This document shows positions 1 to 9,608 of a stretch of 64,000 nt of DNA, piece after piece. The stretch is from Ignavibacteriota bacterium. Its GTDB lineage: Bacteria; Bacteroidota; Ignavibacteria; Kapaibacteriales; UBA2268. Within the stretch, counting starts at the first letter, position 1. Each line of letters starts with the position of its first letter. Both the position numbers and the translations under genes were made by a program. The notes under the pieces were generated by a model, which had not been told where the DNA came from, did not search any database, and saw nothing but the letters and a program-made list of their open reading frames with translations. The DNA is taken from NCBI GenBank assembly GCA_019637995.1, contig JAHBUQ010000004.1, forward strand, positions 1 to 64,000, written 5' to 3'.

Positions 1-1
1 T

Positions 2-76
2 GAAATCAAAGGTGGCTATGTAGATATTCAGTTTGTAGGTGATTATCATAGTGTCGGAAAATATATCATTAGTTAA
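2..76 (+). CDS. Tail/fibre-region protein, C-terminal 24 codons only
   Basis: The reading frame enters from the left edge and stops at 74-76. The encoded 24 residues are nearly identical to the C-terminus of the 355-aa protein at 47042-48109 in prophage 2. DNA identity is also very high here, about four mismatches in 110 bp, and continues through the T-rich intergenic spacer. Function is unknown beyond a likely structural role next to the fibre genes. Confidence 0.8.
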   Translation, partial: EIKGGYVDIQFVGDYHSVGKYIIS

Positions 77-120
77 CAGAATTAAATAAACTTTTTTTTT
101 ATTTTTTATAGAGGTAGAAT

Positions 121-807
121 ATGGCGGCAATTGAATTGCTATTCGGAGAATCAACTTTCTTAAGGCTTGTACCAGCAACCTTAACAGAAGGTAAAATCTC
201 AGGTTTGGGAACAAAGATAGACTTCCCAAGAATTGTGTCTGCAAAATCAACACCTGCATCATCAGGAGCAGACTCATCAACACAATACCATACAACCGAT
301 GCGTCAAACGGCAACAGGTATTCAAGAATTGACAAATCAAAGAACTATAACATCATCTCAGGTGAAGTTATCGTTGATGATGGTGGAGGAGATTCAAAAC
401 CAAAAATTGAATGCGAGATTTTGGTTACTCCGGCACAAAGAAAACAAATCTGGGATTTATATAATGATGGAACACCTGTTTTAGCCAGCCGTGATATTGG
501 CAAGTCACCAACTACGGATGCAATTGCAGGTTTTGATTATATTTGTGGCAAGATTACAGATTTGTCTGATAGTCCTGAACGCGGTCCGTCAAAACTTTCA
601 TTCAGCATTGCAGCTTCTGACGCTGTAGAATTTAAAACTACAGCTGAAGCTCTTGATGTAACCGAAGCGGATTACAATGCTATAGCAACCGGAGCATCAA
701 ATACCATTCAACCTGATAATGAACCAGAGGTTACAATTCTGGCATTAGCGGCTGGTGATTGGTCTGACATCGTTGTTGGCAAGTTGGTGCAGAAGTTAGT
801 AAGCTAA
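121..807 (+). CDS. Phage tail structural protein, 228 aa (prophage 1)
   Basis: First gene of the prophage 1 tail module. It is homologous along its whole length to the 228-aa protein at 48155-48841: both begin with a FLRLVP segment, share LDKSKNYNI/IDKSKNYNI near residue 77 and GKITDL near 140, and end with a GDW..(V/L)VGK-like segment. It lies 44 bp after the previous gene and directly abuts the next one. I do not recognise a family. By position and conservation it is a virion tail component, possibly a tube or baseplate protein, but that is inference. Confidence 0.75.
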   Translation: MAAIELLFGESTFLRLVPATLTEGKISGLGTKIDFPRIVSAKSTPASSGADSSTQYHTTDASNGNRYSRIDKSKNYNIISGEVIVDDGGGDSKPKIECEILVTPAQRKQIWDLYNDGTPVLASRDIGKSPTTDAIAGFDYICGKITDLSDSPERGPSKLSFSIAASDAVEFKTTAEALDVTEADYNAIATGASNTIQPDNEPEVTILALAAGDWSDIVVGKLVQKLVS

Positions 808-3159
808 ATGACTTATCATCAATTCATATCATGGAAAGAAGATGGCCATGGGAGTATAATATCTCGCATGGTCATCTCTGATTCATTTGCAGGCATATTT
901 GCAGATGTCTCTGATAGTATTGAAATCAACGGTATTATAATAGATGAAATTAGCTTTACTGCAAGGCCCGGAACTGGTGGCATTGAAAACAATATCATCA
1001 ATTTTACAATCAGTGATTATATGCTTGATGAAGCATCTGTTCAAGCTAAAAATTTAATCTTGTCAGCTCAATCAAACAATATTTTTTTAGCAGTATTTAT
1101 TGATACTAATGATGTACCAGATGTTGATGATGATCAATTTTTTGGTATTATAAGTAAACAGATTGAATCTGAAGATTTGGTATGGAATGGTGAATATTAT
1201 GATATGAATCCGACTCCTGTTCGTTACTATAAATTGTCGGCTGCTCCCTTCGGAGCATCCGTTCTAACAAAATTCACAATGGAAGATTTGGTTTACGGTA
1301 ATGAGGATGAAGAAATATCAGGTATATCAGCTGAGTGGGAAACAGAGCATGTAAAGGAAAGACCAGGATACTACTATTCCGTTTCAAAGAACAGAAGAAC
1401 TGTATTTCAGGATATATTCAATCTTAATAGTTTGCTTAGAGTACTTGCAGATAATTTGACTGCTGCGATTAATTCAAAAGGTTTAGGTGCATTTAATATA
1501 GTGTTTGACCGTTCGGAGTTGCCTAACAATTGGCACCCTGCAAGATGGGCTCTTGTGCCTGATAGCTCAGGTAAGTCTTATTCTGTCAGAGAGCCTAAAT
1601 CGAGTTCGACGCGTAGTGGAACTTCAGTACTTGCTTATGATATATTTACACATGATAAGCAAACTTTATTTATTGACCCTGATGGAAAGCCTGACACATT
1701 ATCTGAAACATCAATAGGGATACCTTCCGACGAAGATACTATTCAATATTATACTCAGTCAATATGGCTGAATTACAGAATCATTAAGAATCTCGATAAC
1801 GAGCCTCATCATCAATCTGCGGAACAATTCAGGATTACCAAATTTGATAATTTCGTTGAATTTCTTGAAGCAATTGCAAAGTTTTTTGGTGTTTTTATTC
1901 GTTTTTATTGGTTTAATGCTGAAGAACTAAGAATAAAATTCGTTAGTCGTGAAGCTGTGCAAAATAATAAAGTTCTTAAGATTAAAACCGTATCTAAAGC
2001 TGATTTAAAGCCTACTTCAACTAATATTGATGAGGCTAAACAGAAATATTTAAGCAGAAGTTGGTATCACTCTCTCGAAGGAGCAGATTTATATAGAAGA
2101 CAATTTAATGAAACTACTGATTATTATCCCTCTGAGCGAATGCAAGGATTGAGTTTCAATGACACGTTTTTTACTATATCACCCACCGTTTGTTTGATGC
2201 CTAAGATGAGTCAGTTTGCTCTAAATAAAGTTTACATCCCTCATAACAACGCATTAAGACCTGTCACAGGCTCAGCTCCTTCGCAAGAAAGCAAGATAGC
2301 AAACACGGCAGGCTTGCATACGGCTGTTTATCTCTGTGCAGACCAGGGATTATATCATGAAGATTTCATTTACTCCCCATCACACTATTGGACTCCGGTG
2401 GGAGCTATGACTGCAAAGGTAAAGGGAATAGATAAAACATTTTATATGATGTCAGATTATGTAAATTATCTGAATACTTATGACTCTGACTATTATTATG
2501 CTGAATATAATCTCGAAATTCCATTTTTTATGTGGTCTAAAGATAGTGATGATGAGAAAAACTGGCGAGATATTCAACTCTTAAACAGGATAGAAATTGA
2601 TGGTGTTGAGTGGATTATCGTTGATATAAAATGGAACTTTGCAGAGCTTAAGTATAGCTTGAAATTGCAATCAAAAGAGCGTTATGATTTCAGCAAAATT
2701 GTTGCTTCCCTTGAAAAAATAAGTTTAGTGGGTGATTATAACGGAGAACTTCCAGATTCTCCTAACGCTGTTTATTCCGCAGGAACTGTTGAAGAAGGTG
2801 TAAATTCATTTGATTTGGTTAGTCTAACCGAGCTTGGGACTTATGAAAGGACTATGCCTCAATCTGACCATTATCACAGAGTTGAAGGAATAGCTTTACT
2901 GGATGGCGATGGCTTTTTAATCAAAGTTCAAAAATCAGGAACAATTTTCTCGATCAATTTCCCTGACCGCCCACTTAACACTATAGTTTATCTCAGAAAT
3001 CCTGCGGAAGTCACTCCTGAGCCCGTAAACAATTGGATTGATGAACCTTTGACAGAAAAAACTGCTGAAGAAGAATTGATATTGCAAGTCGGCAAATATG
3101 TAGGTTTTAAAACTATTGAATTATTCACAGGGTTTCCTGTAAAGATGGTGTTAGCATGA
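808..3159 (+). CDS. Large phage tail protein, 783 aa (prophage 1)
   Basis: The start codon follows the upstream stop directly, and its end overlaps the next start by 4 bp, so the genes are probably translationally coupled. It aligns with the 827-aa protein at 48904-51387: both start with a short YxxFxxWKEDGxG/YNEDGFG-type segment and finish with an identical KMVLA. Its size and place among tail genes suggest a tail tip or hub protein that contacts the fibres. No catalytic motif is visible. The last ~100 residues resemble a small beta-rich domain (IALLDGDGFLIKVQKSGTI, matched by GIALRAGG...VQKSGEV in prophage 2). Confidence 0.75.
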   Translation: MTYHQFISWKEDGHGSIISRMVISDSFAGIFADVSDSIEINGIIIDEISFTARPGTGGIENNIINFTISDYMLDEASVQAKNLILSAQSNNIFLAVFIDTNDVPDVDDDQFFGIISKQIESEDLVWNGEYYDMNPTPVRYYKLSAAPFGASVLTKFTMEDLVYGNEDEEISGISAEWETEHVKERPGYYYSVSKNRRTVFQDIFNLNSLLRVLADNLTAAINSKGLGAFNIVFDRSELPNNWHPARWALVPDSSGKSYSVREPKSSSTRSGTSVLAYDIFTHDKQTLFIDPDGKPDTLSETSIGIPSDEDTIQYYTQSIWLNYRIIKNLDNEPHHQSAEQFRITKFDNFVEFLEAIAKFFGVFIRFYWFNAEELRIKFVSREAVQNNKVLKIKTVSKADLKPTSTNIDEAKQKYLSRSWYHSLEGADLYRRQFNETTDYYPSERMQGLSFNDTFFTISPTVCLMPKMSQFALNKVYIPHNNALRPVTGSAPSQESKIANTAGLHTAVYLCADQGLYHEDFIYSPSHYWTPVGAMTAKVKGIDKTFYMMSDYVNYLNTYDSDYYYAEYNLEIPFFMWSKDSDDEKNWRDIQLLNRIEIDGVEWIIVDIKWNFAELKYSLKLQSKERYDFSKIVASLEKISLVGDYNGELPDSPNAVYSAGTVEEGVNSFDLVSLTELGTYERTMPQSDHYHRVEGIALLDGDGFLIKVQKSGTIFSINFPDRPLNTIVYLRNPAEVTPEPVNNWIDEPLTEKTAEEELILQVGKYVGFKTIELFTGFPVKMVLA

Positions 3160-3560
3160 ACTCAATTTATTTAAGATATGGAAGTTATGTAGATGGTGAT
3201 ATAGTTTGGGAGGATGCAAAGCTATATAAACCAACAATTCTACGCCCTTTATATTTAACTAAAAGAGTAAATGGAAATGACCTCAGAGATATTGGTCATA
3301 GCCATATTAAATCATTAAGAACAAAAAGTTATGAGCTGGTAATTTCAGCCAATGACTTAATAAATACTAATAATTTCAATTACTTGCTAAACTTCCTAAA
3401 TTCTGAAGTAAGCCAATACAATTTTTCTAATTCTAATTGGGATGCCGATGGAGTTACAGTGATAATTGAAGCAAATGAGCAATTACCTGTTCAATATATA
3501 AATAACCACAAATTGCTAAGAAAAGTTAGTTTTAATTTAATTCAAAAATACCCGGATTAA
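3156..3560 (+). CDS. Conserved phage tail protein, 134 aa (prophage 1)
   Basis: It overlaps the preceding gene by 4 bp (ATGA). It is the counterpart of the 134-aa protein at 51384-51788. The two start identically (MNSIYLRYG) and share RDI..(S/T)H(I/V)KS(L/V)RTKSYE near the middle and LIQKYPD at the end. The DNA around this start is nearly identical in both prophages for about 45 bp, an island of high identity in an otherwise diverged module. The role is probably tail assembly or structure; the family is not recognised. Confidence 0.75.
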   Translation: MNSIYLRYGSYVDGDIVWEDAKLYKPTILRPLYLTKRVNGNDLRDIGHSHIKSLRTKSYELVISANDLINTNNFNYLLNFLNSEVSQYNFSNSNWDADGVTVIIEANEQLPVQYINNHKLLRKVSFNLIQKYPD

Positions 3561-3564
3561 GCAA

Positions 3565-4071
3565 ATGACAAGTTTTAACAATTGGAAAGAATGGAACATC
3601 CTCCCTATCAACTCAGTAGTATTAAGATTTGATGAGGATGTCAACAAAGTTTACGAATTTTTCACTTTAGAAGCCGGTACAGAGTTTCGTTTTAAACTTC
3701 AAACTGACGAGAATGACTTGGGAACTTCAACACCTATTTGCTTTATTATCGAGGGTAATTTGTCTGTGGTGCAAAATAACTATAAGAATTTTAAGCAGTT
3801 TTATATAGATGTGATCAATTCCAAACTAACAAGATTATGGATTAAATTGCACTCTGAAGAAAATGACTCTAATCGCATAATAGATATAAACGGCTCTCCT
3901 CAATACGGTCAGACTCCAAGAACAACTTTAGAGTTAGAAAATTACAGCATCATTCCTGACATTACATTTAAGAGACCCTCTCCTGTACTAAATTTAAATA
4001 TTTTGGGGTATCTCGATACCTCTATTATCAATACACATTACGATTTATTTATTCAACAATCATGGAGTTAA
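3565..4071 (+). CDS. Conserved phage tail protein, 168 aa (prophage 1)
   Basis: It has the same length as its counterpart at 51792-52298. Shared segments are WxILPI(N/H)SV near residue 10, DENDLG(T/A)ST near 53, SVxQNN(Y/F)K near 72, PQYGQTPR near 113 and HYDLxIQQSWS at the C-terminus. It immediately precedes the tail-assembly chaperone gene, where many siphoviruses carry the major tail (tube) protein, so a tube role is plausible. That is inferred from position only. Confidence 0.75.
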   Translation: MTSFNNWKEWNILPINSVVLRFDEDVNKVYEFFTLEAGTEFRFKLQTDENDLGTSTPICFIIEGNLSVVQNNYKNFKQFYIDVINSKLTRLWIKLHSEENDSNRIIDINGSPQYGQTPRTTLELENYSIIPDITFKRPSPVLNLNILGYLDTSIINTHYDLFIQQSWS

Positions 4072-4073
4072 AA

Positions 4074-4640
4074 ATGGAACATGTATTTAAAGTCCCTCGC
4101 AGAGATTCAAAGGGCAATATTGTCAAAGATGAAAATGGCGTTACAATTTTTGACGAGTATGTATATAATTTTGATTTGATGGGAGCGGACAGAATGCTTA
4201 GCGGAAGGAAACTTTTTCATATAAGCAATAAAGAATTTAAAGACGGTCCTAAAACGCTTGATGAACTTGAAGCTTTAGTAACGAGAGAAGCAGAAAGGCA
4301 GGCATTTGCGGCTATACTTATGAAAAAAAATGATGATGGATTTGAGAGGTATGACCCTTACAAATTATCATCTTTTGATGCTTTAAGAGATATTACAGGA
4401 AAGGAAAATTTTCATAAGTTGCTGGAGTGTCAGCTTGATTTTTTTCCCGAAGTCGGGTTGCAATCACCCGAATTGATGATGCAATCATTAGATATAACGA
4501 ATCAAACCGTAAACATCTTGAAGACCTACAAAGAGCTCGAGGCGAAAACAGGCTTGGGATTGCAGGAGGTCATGCTCAACCTGATAAACGGATTAGAACT
4601 ATCTCAAGAGAAGAAGATAGAAAACAATTCTACAACTTAG
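4074..4640 (+). CDS. Tail assembly chaperone, short (unshifted) form, prophage 1
   Basis: Encodes 188 aa from ATG 4074. I prefer this start over ATG 4062 because a GGAG lies 7 nt upstream and the N-terminus MEHVFKVPRR then lines up with MKHTFKIPRR in prophage 2. The gene sits directly before the tape measure and has an overlapping -1 frame reached through a T_TTT_TTT heptamer. This is the classic gpG/gpGT layout, in which the short and shifted forms coat the tape measure during tail assembly. The LMGADRML.GRKLFHISN block (residues ~30-50) is strongly conserved between the two prophages. Confidence 0.8.
   Translation: MEHVFKVPRRDSKGNIVKDENGVTIFDEYVYNFDLMGADRMLSGRKLFHISNKEFKDGPKTLDELEALVTREAERQAFAAILMKKNDDGFERYDPYKLSSFDALRDITGKENFHKLLECQLDFFPEVGLQSPELMMQSLDITNQTVNILKTYKELEAKTGLGLQEVMLNLINGLELSQEKKIENNSTT
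4439..4445 (+). promoter_or_regulatory. Programmed -1 ribosomal frameshift site (T TTT TTT)
   Basis: Seven Ts read in the zero frame as (ga)T TTT TTT before CCC. Slipping back one base opens a frame without stops to 4801. The homologous gene in prophage 2 has T TTT TTC at the matching codon (52675-52681), and the -1 peptides downstream are conserved, so the site is almost certainly functional. Confidence 0.85.
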
Positions 4641-4801
4641 AAAATTTCAAAGATGAAGTTAGAGAGCCATTGAACTGGAGTGTCGTTTGGCTCGGTGCTA
4701 AAGCTGAAAATCGAAGCAGAAAAGAAATACTGCAATACCGTGTTTATGAATTTGTTGAAGTTATTGTTCACTCATTAGAAGAAAAGAGCTATGGATCTTA
4801 G
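4445..4801 (+). CDS. Tail assembly chaperone, -1 frame extension (prophage 1)
   Basis: Open frame of 118 codons after the slippery site, without a credible start of its own. It is made only as a fusion to residues 1-124 of the chaperone, giving about 242 aa. It is conserved with 52681-53046 in segments such as RIDDAI.RYN, NW..VW..AKAE and SRKEIL.YRV.EF.EV. The stop lies inside the first codons of the tape measure gene (ATGGATCTTAG overlap), coupling the two. Confidence 0.8.
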   Translation, partial: SRSRVAITRIDDAIIRYNESNRKHLEDLQRARGENRLGIAGGHAQPDKRIRTISREEDRKQFYNLENFKDEVREPLNWSVVWLGAKAENRSRKEILQYRVYEFVEVIVHSLEEKSYGS

Positions 4802-7800
4802 TTTGAAGTTTAAAGCTGATGTTGAAGTCGAAGCTTTAGTGAAGAAACTGAATATTATGATAAAGGAACTGAAGACTAAACTTGGAGAGTTTGGGAAAGG
4901 AGTTGATATACTTGATGAAGCGAATATTAAGTCCCAATTCCAAGAAGTCAATAAGCAGTTTACATATATGACCAATAACGCCACAAAGTCAAAAGGCGCT
5001 ATGGAGGCATTTGAGAAAAGTATTAATAATACGGCTAAGTCCGGCTCTGTGCTTGGTAAGGTGTTAATGTTTACTCAAGTTACTCAAGCAATAAGTCAAG
5101 TTAGTGCAGCTTTTGACCAGTTCTTAGGTCCATATCAGGAGTTCGATAAACAATTAAAAAACATCGGTACACTTGGAGTAAAGAATTTTGACGAGTTCAG
5201 GAATGCTGCGATTGACTTAGCATCAGGGGTACCGGACACAGTGGCAGGCGTTACAGAGGGTATTTATAATGCCATAAGTGCAGGAGCGATTGAAGTAGTA
5301 GATGGTCAGGCTGATGTGGCAAATGGAATGAAGTTTATTGAGCAAGCATCTAAACTTGCAGTAGCCGGTATGACAGATACTAACTCTGCAATTAAAGGTT
5401 TAGCGTCTGTGACAAATGCTTATGGAGTTGAAAATTTAAGTGCATCTACAGCTGCTGATACATTGTTTGCAATAGTAAAGAATGGTGTTACAACTGTTCC
5501 GGAACTTAACGCATCACTCTCGAATGTAGTACCTATCGCTGCTGCTGCAGGGATTAGTTTTGATGAAGTGGGTGCCGCAATTGCTACTATGACAAAACAA
5601 GGTGTTCCAACTGCTCAAGCTACTACAAAAATTAGAGCAGCTATAGCAGAGCTTATGAAGCCGGGAGCAAACCTTAAGAAGGTAATGAATGAAGCAGGCG
5701 TGAGTATGGAGACTTTACAAAAAGAAGGACTTGTAACAACAATGCAAAAACTGGGTACAACAATGAACGCTATGGGGACAGACGCTGCTAATACATTCAG
5801 TTCTATCGAAGCTGTTGGCTTTGCATTGTCTTCTACCGGAGAGAATGCAAGTAAGTTCGCAAGTGATTTAGATTCAATTAAACTTGGTGCAGGCAGTGTT
5901 GAAGAGGCTTTTGGTATAGCAAACGAAGGTATATCCGTTCAAGTTCAAGGCGTTTTAAATCAAATTGAGGCTGGCTTTTTTAAGATGTTTGGCGCTTTAG
6001 GTGATGGTGCAACAGGGATGATAGCATTAACTAATAAACTTGCACCTACTGTAGCCACGTTTGCAGGCTTAGGCACGTTGCTTCCCATTGATAAACTTAA
6101 AGATTTTGGAGCAGCAGCATTATCAAAAGTAGTACCCGGAATGACAGGCATGCAGAAAGCTACTCAAGGAGCTACTTCTGCACAAAAAGCATTCAATCTG
6201 GCTATGCTCGCCAATCCTGTATTTTTGACTGTAGCAGGCATTGTTGCCCTTGTAGCTGCTACAAAATTATTGTCAGATGCACTTCATGAGACAGCTAAAG
6301 AAAGATTGGATGATGCAAAAAGTGAGCAAGATTTGTTAAAAACCCGAATTGATACCAATAGACAAGAAAGAGTTTTGGCAAAATCAAAACTTGACATGGT
6401 TGATGCTTTTGAGTCACAAGGGAAAGCAGCTATGAAAAACCAAGAATTAATGGTGTCATTGTCAAAATCCTATCCTGGTGTAATATCAACTTCAAAATCT
6501 TATGAAGAAAATTTGAAAGCACTTAAAATTGCATCCGAAGAAGCTAATTTGAAATTAGGTGAATTAAATGATGAGTTAACAAATTTAGCTCAACAATCTA
6601 TCGAAATGGATTTTAAGATTAAAAAACTTGAAGTTGATGTTGCAAAAGGTGAAATTGAAAATGAACTTCAAGATGCATTAGGTAATGTATTTGATGATGT
6701 GCAAGATTGGATTTTCGGCACTTCTGATTCAAGAATTGAGGGTGAGAAACTCATTAAATCATATACTGATGCAATTTATAATGCAAAGAATGATGGAGAG
6801 TTACAAAAAGCCGGAATCGAATTCCGAATGGCTATGACCGGAAATGAGGATTTGACTCCAAAAGAACAAGCCAATCTCGATGCAAAGATTAAGGATATGA
6901 TTAACAGGCAGGGTGAAGTCATAAAGTCTCGAACTAAAGATATTGAAAAGGATTTAGCTACTTTAAAACAAAGCGGATTTAATGACGATGAAACTGCTGA
7001 CCAACTGTCAAAATTATACAATGTGCCCAAAGAAAAAATAACCGAAATGATAGAGAAGCAGAAAGAAAGTAAGGCTTTAACGGATGAACAAACGGAAGCA
7101 GCTGAAAAATTGGGAGATGCGTGGGATAAAGCAAATAAAAGTGTAGCAGATAACATCAAAACAGGTCTTTCAGGTGTAAATGAATTGGCTATGAAGTTAA
7201 AGGATAAAAGTCTTACAAAAGAAGCAAGAGCAGAAATTCAAAAGCAATACAACGAGTCGTTGAGTGCCCTAAAGAGCCAAGTTAAATTAAAGAAACAATA
7301 TGATGCAATAGAGGAGCAATCGCAGTATATCGCGGGGCTTAAAACAAGAGAAATCGTAGCTCAGTATGATGCAGCTAAGAAGTTGTTTGATTTGGAAAAG
7401 AAAAAGATATCAGGGCAGCTTGAAAGTTATCAAATAAATACTGATTTAAAAAGATTGCAAGAGGGACGAGAGAAGTCAATGATTGATGAGGTAGCATTAC
7501 TCAATACTAAACGAAAGGCTCTCGAGGATGAGAAAACTGCTTTACTGGAAATTTATAAAGTTAGACAAGACAATGATGGCAATATTATTGACATCGGTGT
7601 TTCAATTGGAAAAAATCAAAAGAGAAGCGAAATAATAGAGGAACTCAATAGTACTTTAAGCTCATTAAATAACTCAATCACTAAAAATGATATTAATGAA
7701 TTAGAATTGAGAGCAAAAGTTAAGTTATCTAACGAGGAGCTTAACGAGCAAATTCGTAAATTAGAGTTAGAACAATTGAAATTTGATATTGACTTTGGAT

Positions 7801-9536
7801 TTAAAGACAAAGACAGTTTGGTCGAATTTCTGGAAGAAGACATGGATTTAATCAAAAAGAATATACAGGAAAAACAAGATGAACTGTATAAATATCAGGA
7901 TCAATTAAAAGCAGTTGCCGGAGATTCTGATTTAGATTCAACTGCTCTCGAATACGAAATATCCCAGATTCAAAAGCAATTGATTGATTTGCAGTCAAAA
8001 GAAATAGCATCAAAACGAACCATCGAACAGGAGAAACGAGCATTACGTGAATCTTCATTAAGAGATTTACAGGAAAAGCACGCTCAGGAATTAGAGGAGA
8101 TAGAAACCCATGCCAACGCCACTAAAGAAATAATGGATATCGCATTAAAAGCAGTCGATGCCGGGCTCTCAAAAAAATCTGAAAAAAATAAAAATAACGA
8201 ACTTACTAAATTAGAAAGTCAGAAAGAAAATGCAATCATATCTGAACAATATTTCAATAAACGCAAAGAAGAAATCGAAGCAGAGCATAACCGCACACTT
8301 AAGAATATCCAAGAGGCTCAGCGAGGTGCAGAATTGGAGGCGGAGAGAATTCAAACACAAAGGATACTTGAGGAAAAGAAGAAAAGAATTGAATTAGAAA
8401 GAAGTACATTAGATGAAAATCTTGACAAAGAACGGTATCAGGATTTAACTAAGCAGTTGTCTGAACTTGAAGGACAACTGAAGACTAAAGGCAGTTTACT
8501 TGAAACATATTCCCTTGAACTTCAAGGTAATATGGGAGAAATATTTGCCAATCTTCTCGGTGGGGACAATGAAGCATTAAAAGAATCTGCTAAGGATATG
8601 TTTGCTTTCGTAGCAGGAATACTTAAAAAGGCAGCGGCTGCTACTGCTACCAAGTTAATATTAGATCAACTCACCTTGACTCCTGGGGGTTTTCTTGCAT
8701 TAGTTGCAACTCCAGGTATAACAGCCTTTGTAAATGTTGCTATATCCAAAATACTCGACCCAATACTATCTCAAATTACTTCATTCTCGACAGGCGGACG
8801 CGTTGATGAACCGACACTCGCAATAGTAGGCGATGCATCACGCTCAAGAGGCGGACGCGACACAGAGTGGATTACACGTGACGATCAATTAATGTTCATT
8901 ATAAACCTTGCTATAGCAAGATACCTTGATAAATTTGAGAACTCCATCAGACCATTGATGTATAATTTGGATATGAAAAATCAAAAAATGAGCAGTTTAA
9001 GTGTGAATGAGTTTGGAAGTTTGATTGACAACAATTACAATGCTCTAACAAAGATGCATCATTCAATTAAAGGTATTGATGAATCTTTAAAATTCTTACC
9101 TCAGAATATCAAAGACAATTTAACTGCTGACAAAATCATTAAGATTTCAATTGAATCAGTAGAAATCAAAGGTTTGACTGATTCATATAATAAAGGAGAA
9201 ATAGGTGAGGATGACTATATCGTCAAGTTATCCGAAAAGCAAAGAAATATAAAGAGCTATGCCGGTAGTTCAGGCTTTCTTTATCAACCGGAGCTTGCAT
9301 ATATAGGAGATGCAGGCGTTAACAATCCGGAAATAGTTTTAAATAATCCCGACCTTAAGGCTCTTGTGGCATCAGTTGGTAGCCAAAGTAATGCAGCAGT
9401 TGTTAAAGAACTTGGGGAAGTAGAAAAACTGCTGCATCAAATGCTACAAAAAGATACAGACATATATCTGGACTCAAGGAAAGTTACAGACGAAGTTCAA
9501 AGAGAATTCAACAGGCGTAGAATCAAGAACAATTAA
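4791..9536 (+). CDS. Phage tail tape measure protein, 1581 aa (prophage 1)
   Basis: The largest gene of the module. It encodes the rod-like protein that sets tail length and is later ejected with the DNA. The N-terminal ~400 residues carry a TP901-type tape-measure core (for example EGIYNAISAGAIEVVDGQ, AVAGMTDTNSAIKGLASVTNAYG, VPTAQAT). Then come hydrophobic stretches around 440-490 and 1280-1330, long Lys/Glu-rich coiled coils (~500-1240), and a C-terminus with GFLYQPELAYIGDAGVNNPEIVLNNP. The counterpart in prophage 2 is 1576 aa, so the two phages should have tails of about equal length. Confidence 0.93.
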   Translation: MDLSLKFKADVEVEALVKKLNIMIKELKTKLGEFGKGVDILDEANIKSQFQEVNKQFTYMTNNATKSKGAMEAFEKSINNTAKSGSVLGKVLMFTQVTQAISQVSAAFDQFLGPYQEFDKQLKNIGTLGVKNFDEFRNAAIDLASGVPDTVAGVTEGIYNAISAGAIEVVDGQADVANGMKFIEQASKLAVAGMTDTNSAIKGLASVTNAYGVENLSASTAADTLFAIVKNGVTTVPELNASLSNVVPIAAAAGISFDEVGAAIATMTKQGVPTAQATTKIRAAIAELMKPGANLKKVMNEAGVSMETLQKEGLVTTMQKLGTTMNAMGTDAANTFSSIEAVGFALSSTGENASKFASDLDSIKLGAGSVEEAFGIANEGISVQVQGVLNQIEAGFFKMFGALGDGATGMIALTNKLAPTVATFAGLGTLLPIDKLKDFGAAALSKVVPGMTGMQKATQGATSAQKAFNLAMLANPVFLTVAGIVALVAATKLLSDALHETAKERLDDAKSEQDLLKTRIDTNRQERVLAKSKLDMVDAFESQGKAAMKNQELMVSLSKSYPGVISTSKSYEENLKALKIASEEANLKLGELNDELTNLAQQSIEMDFKIKKLEVDVAKGEIENELQDALGNVFDDVQDWIFGTSDSRIEGEKLIKSYTDAIYNAKNDGELQKAGIEFRMAMTGNEDLTPKEQANLDAKIKDMINRQGEVIKSRTKDIEKDLATLKQSGFNDDETADQLSKLYNVPKEKITEMIEKQKESKALTDEQTEAAEKLGDAWDKANKSVADNIKTGLSGVNELAMKLKDKSLTKEARAEIQKQYNESLSALKSQVKLKKQYDAIEEQSQYIAGLKTREIVAQYDAAKKLFDLEKKKISGQLESYQINTDLKRLQEGREKSMIDEVALLNTKRKALEDEKTALLEIYKVRQDNDGNIIDIGVSIGKNQKRSEIIEELNSTLSSLNNSITKNDINELELRAKVKLSNEELNEQIRKLELEQLKFDIDFGFKDKDSLVEFLEEDMDLIKKNIQEKQDELYKYQDQLKAVAGDSDLDSTALEYEISQIQKQLIDLQSKEIASKRTIEQEKRALRESSLRDLQEKHAQELEEIETHANATKEIMDIALKAVDAGLSKKSEKNKNNELTKLESQKENAIISEQYFNKRKEEIEAEHNRTLKNIQEAQRGAELEAERIQTQRILEEKKKRIELERSTLDENLDKERYQDLTKQLSELEGQLKTKGSLLETYSLELQGNMGEIFANLLGGDNEALKESAKDMFAFVAGILKKAAAATATKLILDQLTLTPGGFLALVATPGITAFVNVAISKILDPILSQITSFSTGGRVDEPTLAIVGDASRSRGGRDTEWITRDDQLMFIINLAIARYLDKFENSIRPLMYNLDMKNQKMSSLSVNEFGSLIDNNYNALTKMHHSIKGIDESLKFLPQNIKDNLTADKIIKISIESVEIKGLTDSYNKGEIGEDDYIVKLSEKQRNIKSYAGSSGFLYQPELAYIGDAGVNNPEIVLNNPDLKALVASVGSQSNAAVVKELGEVEKLLHQMLQKDTDIYLDSRKVTDEVQREFNRRRIKNN

Positions 9537-9571
9537 ACAATCCCTTCACCCAACTTCATATACTCCATGAT

Positions 9572-9598
9572 AGCACTCTGAAAAGGGTGCTTTTTTTT
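9572..9598 (+). terminator. Intrinsic terminator after tape measure gene (prophage 1)
   Basis: Stem AGCACTC / GGGTGCT with a 6-nt loop followed by a run of Ts, 36 bp after the tape measure stop. The same hairpin follows the tape measure gene of prophage 2 (57814-57838). Confidence 0.85.
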
Positions 9599-9608
9599 GA
9601 AATATTTT

